From the NCBI RefSeq assembly GCF_001434575.1, contig NZ_AZDA01000140.1:146309-210308 (forward strand): a stretch of DNA of 64,000 nucleotides. Reading direction: 5' to 3'. Below are positions 1 through 7,768 of this stretch, in pieces. Each line of letters opens with the position of its first letter. Position 1 is the stretch's first letter. The stretch comes from Loigolactobacillus bifermentans DSM 20003 (GTDB lineage Bacteria > Bacillota > Bacilli > Lactobacillales > Lactobacillaceae). The position numbers were made by a program, and so were the translations under genes. The notes below the pieces were generated by a model. It ran no database searches. It had not been told where the DNA came from and saw only the letters and a list, made by a program, of their open reading frames with translations.

Positions 1-52
1 GAAATAAGATTTTGCGTTAGCAAAATAGTCCTTAGAGACTTTAGGAGGTAAT
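1..52 (+). repeat. R1 hairpin repeat, 5'-truncated, supplying a ribosome binding site
   Basis: This leader is a near copy of positions 1756-1806: both run GAAATAARATTTTGCGTTAG, then CAAAAT, and end in TTTAGGAGGTAA. It contains the small hairpin ATTTTGC-gtta-GCAAAAT and ends in the AGGAGG that serves the gene starting at 58. Other copies place CATCCTCC just before this point, outside the window here. The repeat identity is seen directly; a role in controlling translation is inference. Confidence 0.7.
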
Positions 53-57
53 TTTTT

Positions 58-987
58 ATGATGAAAAAGTTAACACGTTACTTGGGGAGCCTGCTGATCA
101 TTACCTTGGCCTTTGTGGGCTTGGCCAAACCAGCCGCAGCAGCGGATACCCACGCTTTTAAAGCACAAAATGGCACCGTCCAAGTGCCCAACCATCCCAA
201 ACGCGTGGTGGCTGGCTTGTACTTAGGCCAAGTCATGTCCTTAGGCGTCAACGTGGTGGGATCCACGAAGTTAGAAATGCAAAACCCTTACTTAAGTCAA
301 CGCAAAGTGGCTAGCATCAAGGATGTGGGCACGCCGATGAACGCCGAAACGGTGATGAAATTAAAGCCTGATCTGATCATCACCAGCACCGATAGCGACA
401 CCAAAAAAATGGAAAAAATCGCCCCAACGGTGGAAATTCCTTATACCAAAACCCAGCAATTATACCCATCATTAAATTACTTTGCCAAATTGTTAAACCG
501 TAAGTCCCAAGCAACAGCTTTTAAAAAGTCCTTCCAAAAGGCCAGCAACAAACAAGCTGCTCGTTTGAAGAAAGCCGGCATTAGCACCAAGAAAACCATT
601 GGGATCTACGAAATGCAAAGTGGCAAATTATACGCTTACGGCACCGGGTTCAGTCGCGGCGGTCAAGCATTAACGGTTGGTTTAAACTTTAGCTTGCCAA
701 AGAGCCTGAAAAAAGTAGATTCTGGCGCGGGCTTTAAAGAGATCTCCGTTGAATCCTTACCAAAATACCAGGCAGATTACATGTTCGTCACCACTTCCAG
801 CAGCAAAGGTCAAAAAGACCCTGATTTAGTGGCCATGAAGAAAAACCCAGTTTGGAAATCATTAAAGGCCGTTAAAGCCAAACACATTATTTCCCTACCT
901 TTCAATAAAATGTACTACTACGATCCACTGGCAACCCGCGGTCAGTTAAAATTGGTCACCGATGCGTTGATCAAGGCGGGCAAATAA
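58..987 (+). CDS. iron-siderophore/heme-type ABC substrate-binding protein
   Basis: This 309-residue secreted protein has the PF01497 (FhuD/FecB/IsdE-like) binding-protein fold over roughly residues 45-295, with the usual opening RVVAG, the segment PDLIIT and a C-terminal lobe ending in a helix. It should capture a ferric siderophore, heme or cobalamin-type ligand for an ABC importer. The N-terminus is a signal peptide (KK, hydrophobic core, then AKPAAA-AD). There is no lipobox cysteine, which is odd for a Gram-positive binding protein, since these are normally lipoproteins. No permease or ATPase gene follows; partners could lie upstream of the window. AGGAGG lies 8 bases before the first of two ATGs. 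Ligand is not assignable. Confidence 0.82.
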   Translation: MMKKLTRYLGSLLIITLAFVGLAKPAAAADTHAFKAQNGTVQVPNHPKRVVAGLYLGQVMSLGVNVVGSTKLEMQNPYLSQRKVASIKDVGTPMNAETVMKLKPDLIITSTDSDTKKMEKIAPTVEIPYTKTQQLYPSLNYFAKLLNRKSQATAFKKSFQKASNKQAARLKKAGISTKKTIGIYEMQSGKLYAYGTGFSRGGQALTVGLNFSLPKSLKKVDSGAGFKEISVESLPKYQADYMFVTTSSSKGQKDPDLVAMKKNPVWKSLKAVKAKHIISLPFNKMYYYDPLATRGQLKLVTDALIKAGK

Positions 988-999
988 TTTAAAAAAAGT

Positions 1000-1031
1000 G
1001 TCATCAAGTCTTTACTTGGTGACCTTTTTTT
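1000..1031 (+). terminator. intrinsic terminator after the binding-protein gene
   Basis: A GTCATCAAGT / ACTTGGTGAC stem with a TTT-containing loop is followed by a run of T, 13 bases after the stop codon. Confidence 0.85.
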
Positions 1032-1093
1032 ATTATGCTAAGGTATGTAACCGCATACATTGCGATATTTATAAATGAAGGTGGTGAATCGTC

Positions 1094-1555
1094 TTGCAAA
1101 TTCAAGTCCTAGAAACCAAAAACACCCAGCTCCTGGCCCGTTTAAATGAACCTTTGCAAACCTTTCGGCACCAAAAACAGCCCGACATTTTTGCCCCTTA
1201 TAATTACGACCACGTTGAAATGGCCTTTGCCCAGCAACTTGTCACCCTGCCTGGGCTCCATTTTATCGTTAGCGTAACCGACACTGGCAAAGTGACTGGC
1301 TATGCCAGTTATCAAATCGATTTTCAAAATCACATTCAGCTACAAGCTGAGATCCACGAGCTGTTTATTCTGCCGCAATTCGAAAAAACCCGTTCCCGGC
1401 AAGCACTGCTGAGCTTTATTGAAAAAAGTGCCCGGATCAACGGCGCGCATAAATTGTTGCTTAACTACTGGCAAGGCGAACGTGAACTCCAAGATTTTTG
1501 CCAAGTGGTAGGCTTTCAACCTTACCGCGTTCAAATGGAAAAGAAGTTGTCATAA
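1094..1555 (+). CDS. GNAT-family N-acetyltransferase
   Basis: The 153-residue product has the general shape of a GNAT acetyltransferase: central strands GYASYQID and ELFILPQFE, an Arg-rich acetyl-CoA loop region (EKTRSRQALLSFIEK), and the late motif around LQDFCQVVGFQPY that usually forms the closing strand-helix-strand. The acceptor substrate is unknown. The start is TTG, chosen because AAGGTGGTG lies just upstream and no ATG fits. The gene stands alone and converges on the phosphatase gene across a long hairpin element. Family assignment is moderately secure; function within the family is open. Confidence 0.7.
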   Translation: MQIQVLETKNTQLLARLNEPLQTFRHQKQPDIFAPYNYDHVEMAFAQQLVTLPGLHFIVSVTDTGKVTGYASYQIDFQNHIQLQAEIHELFILPQFEKTRSRQALLSFIEKSARINGAHKLLLNYWQGERELQDFCQVVGFQPYRVQMEKKLS

Positions 1556-1558
1556 AAT

Positions 1559-1862
1559 GAGTGAGCCATAATGCGTTTAGGTTCCGAGTATTAACGAAAA
1601 GCCCCCTGAGACTCTGCTCTTTGAGTCTTAGGGGGCTTTACCGTTAAAGGTCGGAATCTGCATTATGGCACACGTTAGAGGCAAGTTTTGTTCCTTTTTT
1701 TAGATGCCATGTTTCTGGCGTGACGGTTTTCGTCCGCCAGAATGGTCATCCTCCGAAATAAAATTTTGCGTTAGCAAAATCTAACGCTAGAGATTTTAGG
1801 AGGTAAATCTAAAATCGGCCGGGTGCGGTGCGCAAATCAAAATAAGTAATTTGGGCCCGGCT
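1559..1862 (+). repeat. R2 long-hairpin element, copy A (with an R1 unit nested inside)
   Basis: The gap of about 310 bases between the convergent acetyltransferase and phosphatase genes is almost wholly this element. Terminal GCCATAATGC (1565-1574) pairs exactly with GCATTATGGC (1660-1669). Between them TTCCGA/TCGGAA and TTAACG/CGTTAA pair, and an inner 17-bp stem (AAAGCCCCCTGAGACTC against its near complement) closes the loop. Conserved sequence continues through CACGTTAGAGG and, after an interruption at 1706-1808, into a second hairpin GCCGGG...CCCGGC. The same element occurs inverted at 3432-3636. The inner stem probably ends transcription from both sides. Confidence 0.85.
1706..1808 (+). 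repeat. R1 hairpin repeat nested in R2 copy A
   Basis: This unit reads CCATG, a hairpin TTCTGGCG...CGCCAGAA, then ATGGTCATCCTCCG, AAATAAAATTTTGC-gtta-GCAAAAT and finally TTTTAGGAGGT. The apical hairpin matches the one at 48597-48626 in reverse orientation almost base for base. R2 copy B lacks this stretch, so the unit looks inserted into copy A. It contains CCTCC near its 5' side and AGGAGG at its 3' end. Confidence 0.78.
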
Positions 1863-1869
1863 TTTTGCG

Positions 1870-2514
1870 TTAAATCGACGTATTGCCTTCATTCAGGTCT
1901 ACCCGTTGTAAATACGCGGTTTGATTATAAACATCCAAATAAGCTTGGTGCGCCACAAAGCCAATAATCGACGTGGACAAGTTTTTCAGGCCTAATAAGT
2001 GCTCATTGCCGACTAACGTTTTAATGCCCAACTGACTAATGCCGCCGTGGGAAAAAACCAGCGCATTGTCGTCTGGCCCTAGCTGTTCGCTGATTTTATA
2101 AATGGCTCTGGCAAACCGATGGCGGGCTTGTTCAAAGTCCTCCACGCCTAAGGCCGCTAGTTCAGGATCATTTTCACGCCGGGAGAGTTTTGCGAATAAT
2201 TGTGGCGAACGGGCCACCAGGTCAGCACGTAACTCCCCTTCCCACAAGCCAAAGCCTAACTCTGCCAAATCAGGCACCGGCTGGATCGGCGCCTGTTGGC
2301 CGAGCTGCATTTGCACCACCTGTGCCGTTGCAAACGCGCGGGGAATCGGGCTGCTATACCAAGCGGTAAATGAATACTGCGCTAAATACGCCGCTAGCCG
2401 CTGATAGTCCGTAAGGTCCGCTAACAATAACGGGCTATTGCCGTGCGCCCCTTGCAGGCGCTTTTCCAAATTCCACTGGGTTTTACCATGCCGCACAATA
2501 AAAATTCGTTTCAT
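1870..2514 (-). CDS. histidine phosphatase family protein (phosphoglycerate mutase-like)
   Basis: The 214-residue product opens with the catalytic RHGKT loop (residues about 8-12, phospho-accepting His) and carries the second His in FSHGGIS near residue 155, with the acid-bearing ELGFGLWEG segment between. It should be a small-molecule phosphatase rather than a true mutase. It starts 2 bases after the stop of the ComA-like synthase, so the two are co-transcribed. The archaeal and Bacillus coenzyme M/sulfolactate route needs a 2-phosphosulfolactate phosphatase (ComB) after ComA, so this enzyme could fill that step. That pairing is inference from position only. Inverted R2 repeats lie on both sides of the pair. 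Confidence 0.85.
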   Translation of the reverse strand: MKRIFIVRHGKTQWNLEKRLQGAHGNSPLLLADLTDYQRLAAYLAQYSFTAWYSSPIPRAFATAQVVQMQLGQQAPIQPVPDLAELGFGLWEGELRADLVARSPQLFAKLSRRENDPELAALGVEDFEQARHRFARAIYKISEQLGPDDNALVFSHGGISQLGIKTLVGNEHLLGLKNLSTSIIGFVAHQAYLDVYNQTAYLQRVDLNEGNTSI

Positions 2515-2516
2515 GG

Positions 2517-3284
2517 CTAAACCCGACCGACGGTATCGCCACGCAGCCCGTAACGCAAGGTAGCCAGCGCCGTCACTTCATCCGACGCAATATTGCCTAA
2601 ATTCACTTGCGGCCCAAATTTTAAGATCAAGGCCACTTGTTGCGCTTTTAACGGCGCTTCAAAAATCAAATGGTCGATGCCATGGGTGGTGATTGCTGCT
2701 AATTCATCATCGACGATTTGGCCTTGCGCATCATAAATACCGATATTTTTCCCGGCTTCGCGCGCTTCAATGATCACATAATTTGAGCCGGCTGCTAAAT
2801 CCGCCGCAATGGTGGTCATCCGCTCCCGGGTAGTCAGTTCATGGTCGAGCTTAGGATTCTTTTTGCCAACTTCAGAGATGACAAAAAAACCAGCATCTCG
2901 CGCCTGTGTGATCAACTGTTGCCGCTTTTGATGGTCAATCTGCGTTGAGCCATCGCTAACCTCGATGCCTTTAAAGCCCAACGCATCCGCCTCTGCCAAA
3001 AACTCATCATACTGGCCTGTGGCTGCGGCAATTTCCAACAAGGTGCCTCCTGGATACGGCATAATCCCGGCTGCATTGTACTTATGCGTTTTCGCCAAGA
3101 TCAGCTCCCGATCCATGGTCGCCGTCGTCCCCCACCCAAACTTAGCAAAACTAATATCTTCGCCAGCAGTGGCAATCAAATCATCAACGGCATTTAAGCC
3201 TAATCCTTTGTCTAACATCATAGTGCGGCCTAAGGTTGGTTCGGCCGTCATCGGTTTCGTTTTTAAAAATTGAAAAGCTTCCAT
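2517..3284 (-). CDS. phosphosulfolactate synthase-like protein (ComA family)
   Basis: This 255-residue TIM-barrel protein matches the ComA family (PF02679). It has the family signatures TMMLDKGLGL (about 21-30), ISFAKFGWGT (about 44-53), YPGGTLLEIA (about 77-86), GIEVSDGS and FVISEVGKKNPK (about 132-143), and the acidic NYVIIEAREAG stretch. ComA adds sulfite to phosphoenolpyruvate to make (R)-phosphosulfolactate in methanogens, and the Bacillus homologue YitD feeds spore sulfolactate. Length is normal for the family. The true substrate in this organism is not known. It is the first gene of a two-gene operon with the phosphatase and has GAAAGGA upstream of its ATG. Confidence 0.82.
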   Translation of the reverse strand: MEAFQFLKTKPMTAEPTLGRTMMLDKGLGLNAVDDLIATAGEDISFAKFGWGTTATMDRELILAKTHKYNAAGIMPYPGGTLLEIAAATGQYDEFLAEADALGFKGIEVSDGSTQIDHQKRQQLITQARDAGFFVISEVGKKNPKLDHELTTRERMTTIAADLAAGSNYVIIEAREAGKNIGIYDAQGQIVDDELAAITTHGIDHLIFEAPLKAQQVALILKFGPQVNLGNIASDEVTALATLRYGLRGDTVGRV

Positions 3285-3431
3285 CTTCGCCTACAGTCCT
3301 TTCACTTAACTGATAAATTCAGCATATGAAAGCTGGCTTAACTGGAACTTAAACGGCCGTAATCGTCATCAATTCTTCACTAAAAAACCAAGGTTCCTTC
3401 AGAAAATGGCACCTGCCCGTCACAAAAAAGT

Positions 3432-3636
3432 AGCCGGGCTATCATGACTTAGTTTGATTTGCGCACCGCACCCGGCCAACTTTGAATCCATCTGAAAAAA
3501 GGAACAAAGTTGGCCTCTAACGTGCGCCATAATGCAACCTTCGACCTTTAGCCACAAAAATAGGTAGAACTCAAAATTCAGAGTTCTACCTATTTTTTCG
3601 CTAATACTCGAAGGCTAAACGCATTATGGCCCACTC
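3432..3636 (-). repeat. R2 long-hairpin element, copy B (inverted relative to copy A)
   Basis: This fills most of the 356-base gap between the ComA-like gene and the oxidase gene. GCCATAATGC/GCATTATGGC ends (3526-3535, 3621-3630) and the sequences CACGTTAGAGG and CCGGGTGCGGTGCGCAAATC match copy A. The inner stem is different (AATAGGTAGAACTC with its complement) yet fully paired. A further perfect 11-bp stem, GGCCAACTTTG with CAAAGTTGGCC, spans 3474-3515. The inner hairpin likely terminates the oxidase transcript. I saw nothing else in 3285-3431 apart from the leader of the ComA-like gene. Confidence 0.85.
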
Positions 3637-3640
3637 AGAT

Positions 3641-5035
3641 TTAGTTGATCTTACGACCTGGATTTAAAATGTTCATTGGGTCTAATAATGATTTGATCTG
3701 ATGTTGTAATTGATCCACCTCAGGGCCTAATTCTTCAGCGTTCCATTGGTTTTTCAACATCCCAACTGCGTGTTCACCTGAAATCGTGCCGCCAAGTGCC
3801 AAGGCCTTGCGGAACATTAATTGTAAAGCTTCGGTGACTTTGGCTGGGACTTCAGTTTCTGCCTTAGGCCAGATAATCGATGGGTGCACGTTACCGTCAC
3901 CAGCGTGGCCGGCCGTATAGATCTCAAGGTCTAAGTCTTTGGCCAGTTTAGCAATGTAATCCATCATTTCAGCAAGTTTAGATAATGGCACCGCCATATC
4001 TTCCATCACGTGGTTGCCATTGGCAAAAACGGCTGGCAACATGTCTTGCCGTAATTTCAAAATGGCAGCTTGTTCCTTTTCATCACTGGTGACTTGGACT
4101 TTTAACGCGCCAAATTCTTCTAAGACGCTTTGCGTTTTAGCCAACGCTTCTTGACCACCGGCATCTAACCGCAAGATCAACATGGCGCCACTTTCATCGG
4201 CGTAATGGGTGCCTTCGTAACGGTCTAACGCGCCTAAAGTTGGCTTATCCAACGCTTCCAACATGGCTGGGTAAACACCTGAAGCTCGCACTTCGGTGAC
4301 CGCTTTCGCCAAAGCGGTCATGTTTTCAAAGAAAGCCAACCCCGTAATTGGGGTGCCTAAAGGCAATGGCATCAATTTAACCGTAATTTCCGTTACAATG
4401 CCCAAAGTCCCTTCTGCGCCGACAAACAATTGGGTCAAGTTGTAGCCAAAGGCTTGTTTCAACGTGCGATGGCCTAATTCGACTTTGCGCCCATCTGCTA
4501 AGATCACGTGTAAGCCTAAAATGTTATCTTTAGTGGCACCATATTTAACGGTGCTCATGCCACCTGCGTTGGTGGAAACATTGCCCCCAACTGCAGCAAT
4601 GCCTTTTGAACCAGGATCTGGGGCGTAAAACATCCCAATTTTACGTGCGGCATCATCCAAGTCTTTGTTGATCACACCTGGTTGCACCACGGCAACTTGA
4701 TCGGCACGGCTGACTTCCAAAATTTGATTCATGCGCTTCAAGGATAATAAAATGCCACCTTTAACGGCGTCAGAGCCAGAAACAGTACTAGTAGCAGTGG
4801 TTTGTGGGATCACAGGTAAATGGTAATACCGCGCTACTTTCAGCACGCCTTGAATATCCGCTTCATCGCCAACTTCAACGTAGGCCAACAAATCACCATC
4901 AGCGCTGCCAACACCGTTAGGCGCATTTTTATGCGCGGCTAAACTCGCTGCATCGGTTTTGATCACTGCATTGGGTGCTGCCGCCTGCAAGTCGTCTAAA
5001 ATTGTTTTTTGATCATAAGCTGGAAATTTTGCCAT
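3641..5035 (-). CDS. FAD-binding oxidase, GlcD / D-lactate dehydrogenase type
   Basis: The 464-residue protein has a PCMH-type FAD domain first (VIPQTTATSTVSGSDAVKGG, then PDPGSKGIAAVGGNVSTNAGG and FVGAEGTLGIVTE) and a FAD-oxidase C-terminal domain ending with the metal-site segments AGHAGDGNVHP and SGEHAVG. Family members oxidise glycolate or D-lactate, passing electrons to quinone or another acceptor. No GlcE/GlcF partners are visible, so a D-2-hydroxyacid dehydrogenase role is the simplest reading. The ATG at 5035 is chosen because AGAAGGGA sits 10 bases upstream; the longer reading to 5125 has no such site. A hairpin in R2 copy B follows the stop. Confidence 0.88.
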   Translation of the reverse strand: MAKFPAYDQKTILDDLQAAAPNAVIKTDAASLAAHKNAPNGVGSADGDLLAYVEVGDEADIQGVLKVARYYHLPVIPQTTATSTVSGSDAVKGGILLSLKRMNQILEVSRADQVAVVQPGVINKDLDDAARKIGMFYAPDPGSKGIAAVGGNVSTNAGGMSTVKYGATKDNILGLHVILADGRKVELGHRTLKQAFGYNLTQLFVGAEGTLGIVTEITVKLMPLPLGTPITGLAFFENMTALAKAVTEVRASGVYPAMLEALDKPTLGALDRYEGTHYADESGAMLILRLDAGGQEALAKTQSVLEEFGALKVQVTSDEKEQAAILKLRQDMLPAVFANGNHVMEDMAVPLSKLAEMMDYIAKLAKDLDLEIYTAGHAGDGNVHPSIIWPKAETEVPAKVTEALQLMFRKALALGGTISGEHAVGMLKNQWNAEELGPEVDQLQHQIKSLLDPMNILNPGRKIN

Positions 5036-5246
5036 TTCAAATCTTCCCTTCTGTTTTAAGTTCACCATTAATATATCACTTACTTTTTGTAAGTGCAAGC
5101 TTTTTCTCAACCCAATTCTGATCATGGCGAATTCAGGCCGTCATTTCAAGTAAAACGAATCGCAATCGCTTACATCGCGTTATTTTGTGTCAGGTCCAGA
5201 CCACTATGGTAAACTGAAGGCAACTATTAATGATGAGGTGATTTTG

Positions 5247-6209
5247 TTGGCAGAACCTTTCTTTTTACAACCTTATTTTCAAGAAAAAATTTGGGGCGGC
5301 AAAAAATTAAAAACTGACTTTGGTTATGATATTCCCAGCGATTTAACGGGCGAATGTTGGGCCATTTCAGCCCATCCCCATGGTCCAAGCACGGTGATCA
5401 ATGGCCCTTACGCAGGGCTTACACTGGACCAAGTTTGGGCCCAGCATCGGGACGTTTTCGGCAATGCCCAAGGTGCTGTTTTCCCATTACTCACTAAGAT
5501 TTTAGACGCTGAAGCCGATTTATCCGTTCAAGTCCATCCGGATGATGCTTACGCCGCAGCACACGAACATGAGCTGGGGAAAACAGAATGCTGGTACATT
5601 ATTTCTGCTGAACCTGGCGCTGAATTGGTTTACGGCCACAAAGCACAAACCCGCGCTGAATTAAAACAATTGATCGAAGCCGGCGACTGGCAAGATCTAT
5701 TTGAACACGTGCCCGTTAAAGCCGGGGAATTCTACTATGTCCCAAGCGGCACGATCCACGCTTTGGGGAAGGGCATTATGGCCTTAGAAACCCAACAAAG
5801 TAGCGACACCACTTATCGGTTATACGACTACGATCGGGTAGACGCTAAATCCGGCCAAAAACGTGAACTCCACTTGCAACAATCCATCGACGTGACCACG
5901 GTGCCCTTTAAAATGCCAACCTTAGACATCCAAACTGATGCACAAGCAGGGGCGACGATCACCACTTACATCAAGGCGCCTTACTTTAGCGTTTACCAAT
6001 GGCGCGTCACCCAGTCATTGACGTTAAACCGCACCACTGCCCCTTATACTTTGGTTTCAGTGTTAGATGGTAATGGCATGATCACGGTGGATGGCACCGA
6101 TTATCCCATTCAACGCGGTCAGCATTTCTTCCTACCCTTTGACGTAAAATCCTGGACCTTACAAGGCGACTTACAGCTCATCGCTTCGGAACCTGGTCCT
6201 AAAGCTTAA
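5247..6209 (+). CDS. manA: mannose-6-phosphate isomerase, class I
   Basis: This 320-residue cupin enzyme interconverts fructose-6-phosphate and mannose-6-phosphate with a bound zinc. The opening EPFFLQPYFQEKIWGG, the zinc-site stretch LSVQVHPDDAYA, the segment GKTECWYI and the late VPSGTIHALGKG are classic for Firmicute ManA. I place the start at a TTG at 5247, because GATGAGGTG lies 8 bases upstream and the protein then begins exactly where the family does. An upstream in-frame extension from 5187 lacks a binding site. It connects the mannose PTS at 36-39 kb to glycolysis. A bidirectional terminator follows. Confidence 0.92.
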   Translation: MAEPFFLQPYFQEKIWGGKKLKTDFGYDIPSDLTGECWAISAHPHGPSTVINGPYAGLTLDQVWAQHRDVFGNAQGAVFPLLTKILDAEADLSVQVHPDDAYAAAHEHELGKTECWYIISAEPGAELVYGHKAQTRAELKQLIEAGDWQDLFEHVPVKAGEFYYVPSGTIHALGKGIMALETQQSSDTTYRLYDYDRVDAKSGQKRELHLQQSIDVTTVPFKMPTLDIQTDAQAGATITTYIKAPYFSVYQWRVTQSLTLNRTTAPYTLVSVLDGNGMITVDGTDYPIQRGQHFFLPFDVKSWTLQGDLQLIASEPGPKA

Positions 6210-6211
6210 CA

Positions 6212-6239
6212 AAAAAACTGCCCATTGCGGCAGTTTTTT
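6212..6239. terminator. bidirectional terminator between manA and the TauE-type gene
   Basis: AAAAAACTGCC and GGCAGTTTTTT pair around a short loop, with A and T tracts on both sides serving the two convergent genes. Confidence 0.85.
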
Positions 6240-6999
6240 AGTGGAAATAATCCCAAGTATTCTTTAATAATAAAATCAATGTCATGCCAATGAAAATCAC
6301 CCGAATAAACTGCGTGCCCATTTTCAACGTGATCCGTGCCCCTAAAAAGGACCCGATCACACTGGCGACGCCCATCGGTAAGCCAATTAAAAAATGGACG
6401 TGTCCTAACACGATAAACAAGATCAGCGACACCACATTGCTGGTTAAGTTCAACAACTTCGCGTTGCCGGCTGCCCCTAAGAAATCAAAGCCTAAACTGA
6501 GAAAGGCAAAAATCAGAAAAGACCCCACACCTGGGCCAATAAAGCCATCGTAAAACCCTAACGCACCGATCACCAGCGCAAAACCAACCCAGTGCCAACC
6601 CGTTAGCTGTTTAAAAGTGGACTTGGCGCCCCAATTACGATGCCAAATCGTGTACACCAACACCGCCGCCAACAAAATCAACATTAACGGCTTTAACACG
6701 TTGGAACTGATCTGCGTCACCGCCCAGGCGCCTAGTAACGCCCCCACCACCGTAAATGGCATTAAGTACCGCAGCAACTTTAAATTGATTTTTCCAGAAC
6801 GTCGAAAAATCAAAGTGCTGGTGAACGACCCTGCGGCACCAATAATTTTATTGGTCCCCACCGCAGCGGCTGGCGGCAAGCCACTAAACATTAACGCTGG
6901 TAGGGAGATCAAACCGCCACCGCCTACCGCCGAATCAATAAACCCCGCTAAAAAACCTAACCCAATCAAAATGACCATCATGGTCGCTGTCACATGCAC
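6238..6999 (-). CDS. TauE/SafE-family sulfite/anion exporter
   Basis: The 253-residue membrane protein shows about eight hydrophobic segments and the TauE/SafE (former DUF81) signature GFIDSAVGGGGLISLPAL at residues about 19-36, followed by AVGTNKIIGAAGS and, in the second half, GFYDGFIGPGVGSF. Members export sulfite, sulfonates or other small anions. The presence of a sulfite-using ComA homologue 3 kb away is suggestive but not evidence of a link. The start is uncertain: GTG at 6999 or the ATG pair near 6981; neither has a strong binding site. Its 3' end overlaps the shared terminator. Confidence 0.85.
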   Translation of the reverse strand: MHVTATMMVILIGLGFLAGFIDSAVGGGGLISLPALMFSGLPPAAAVGTNKIIGAAGSFTSTLIFRRSGKINLKLLRYLMPFTVVGALLGAWAVTQISSNVLKPLMLILLAAVLVYTIWHRNWGAKSTFKQLTGWHWVGFALVIGALGFYDGFIGPGVGSFLIFAFLSLGFDFLGAAGNAKLLNLTSNVVSLILFIVLGHVHFLIGLPMGVASVIGSFLGARITLKMGTQFIRVIFIGMTLILLLKNTWDYFH

Positions 7000-7176
7000 C
7001 TGCGTTCACCCCATTCATTTGTTTTCATTGTAGCGCTTTAACTCAGGCTAGCAAACTGTTTTTTAGCAAACACATTACCTCATCGTTATTGTTTCAATTC
7101 GCTTTTGCAATCGTTTTCAGGTATAATAAATTTAAACATTGTTTCACAAAATACTAGTCGAACGGGGTTGATTTAA

Positions 7177-7713
7177 ATGGCAGCAACGCAACGTAAAGTA
7201 ATTTTGTATTTGATTCAAAGTTTAGATGGGTATACTGCAGACGCAAACGGCGGTATGACCTGGCTCCAACAACTGAATACTTCTCAGGCTGACCAAGCCT
7301 ATCAAAAGTTTTATCGCACCATCGATACAGTGATCATGGGGCGTAAAACCTATTTAAAAGCCAACAACTTAGCGGGTAGCTATCCTTATCGCGATAAGCA
7401 AAACTTCGTCTTCTCCACCACACTACACGATACGGAAGATAACGCTACCGTGGTCGCCGGCAACGTGGTCCAATTTGTTGAACAACTGAAGACCCGACCT
7501 GGCAACGACATTTGGTTAGTCGGTGGCGTGGACTTATTTGCAGTGTTACTCCAAGCCCAGCAAATCGATGAATTGATCATCACCATTGCCCCTGTTCTGT
7601 TAGGTGAAGGTATCCCATTACTGCACACCCAACTGAAAGATGTGCCGTTAAACCTGACCCACACCGAAAAAATCGGCGAAATGGTCCAACTGACCTATCA
7701 AATTGAACATTAA
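7177..7713 (+). CDS. dihydrofolate reductase-like protein (RibD C-terminal family)
   Basis: This 178-residue protein has the RibD_C/DHFR-like fold: the opening VILYLIQSLDGYTAD, the MGRKTY loop after a central helix, FVFSTTL, and the cofactor-binding WLVGGVDLFAVLL near residue 113. These stand-alone relatives (YyaP-like) bind NADPH but their reaction is generally unknown. Length is normal for the group. An extended region with TATAATAAA at about 7122-7130 is a plausible -10. It stands alone and is closed by a terminator. Confidence 0.85.
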   Translation: MAATQRKVILYLIQSLDGYTADANGGMTWLQQLNTSQADQAYQKFYRTIDTVIMGRKTYLKANNLAGSYPYRDKQNFVFSTTLHDTEDNATVVAGNVVQFVEQLKTRPGNDIWLVGGVDLFAVLLQAQQIDELIITIAPVLLGEGIPLLHTQLKDVPLNLTHTEKIGEMVQLTYQIEH

Positions 7714-7716
7714 TCA

Positions 7717-7751
7717 AAATGCCGATCACAGCCCTGTGGTCGGCATTTTTT
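7717..7751 (+). terminator. intrinsic terminator
   Basis: AAATGCCGATCACAG pairs with CTGTGGTCGGCATTT and is followed by T residues; it lies directly after the reductase-like gene. Confidence 0.85.
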
Positions 7752-7768
7752 GAAAGGAAGCCCTTAGC

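Noticed and set aside
6284-7033. Plus-strand open frames opposite the TauE-type gene
   Set aside because: Antisense shadows of a membrane protein gene; Pro/Asn/Lys-rich with no ribosome site.
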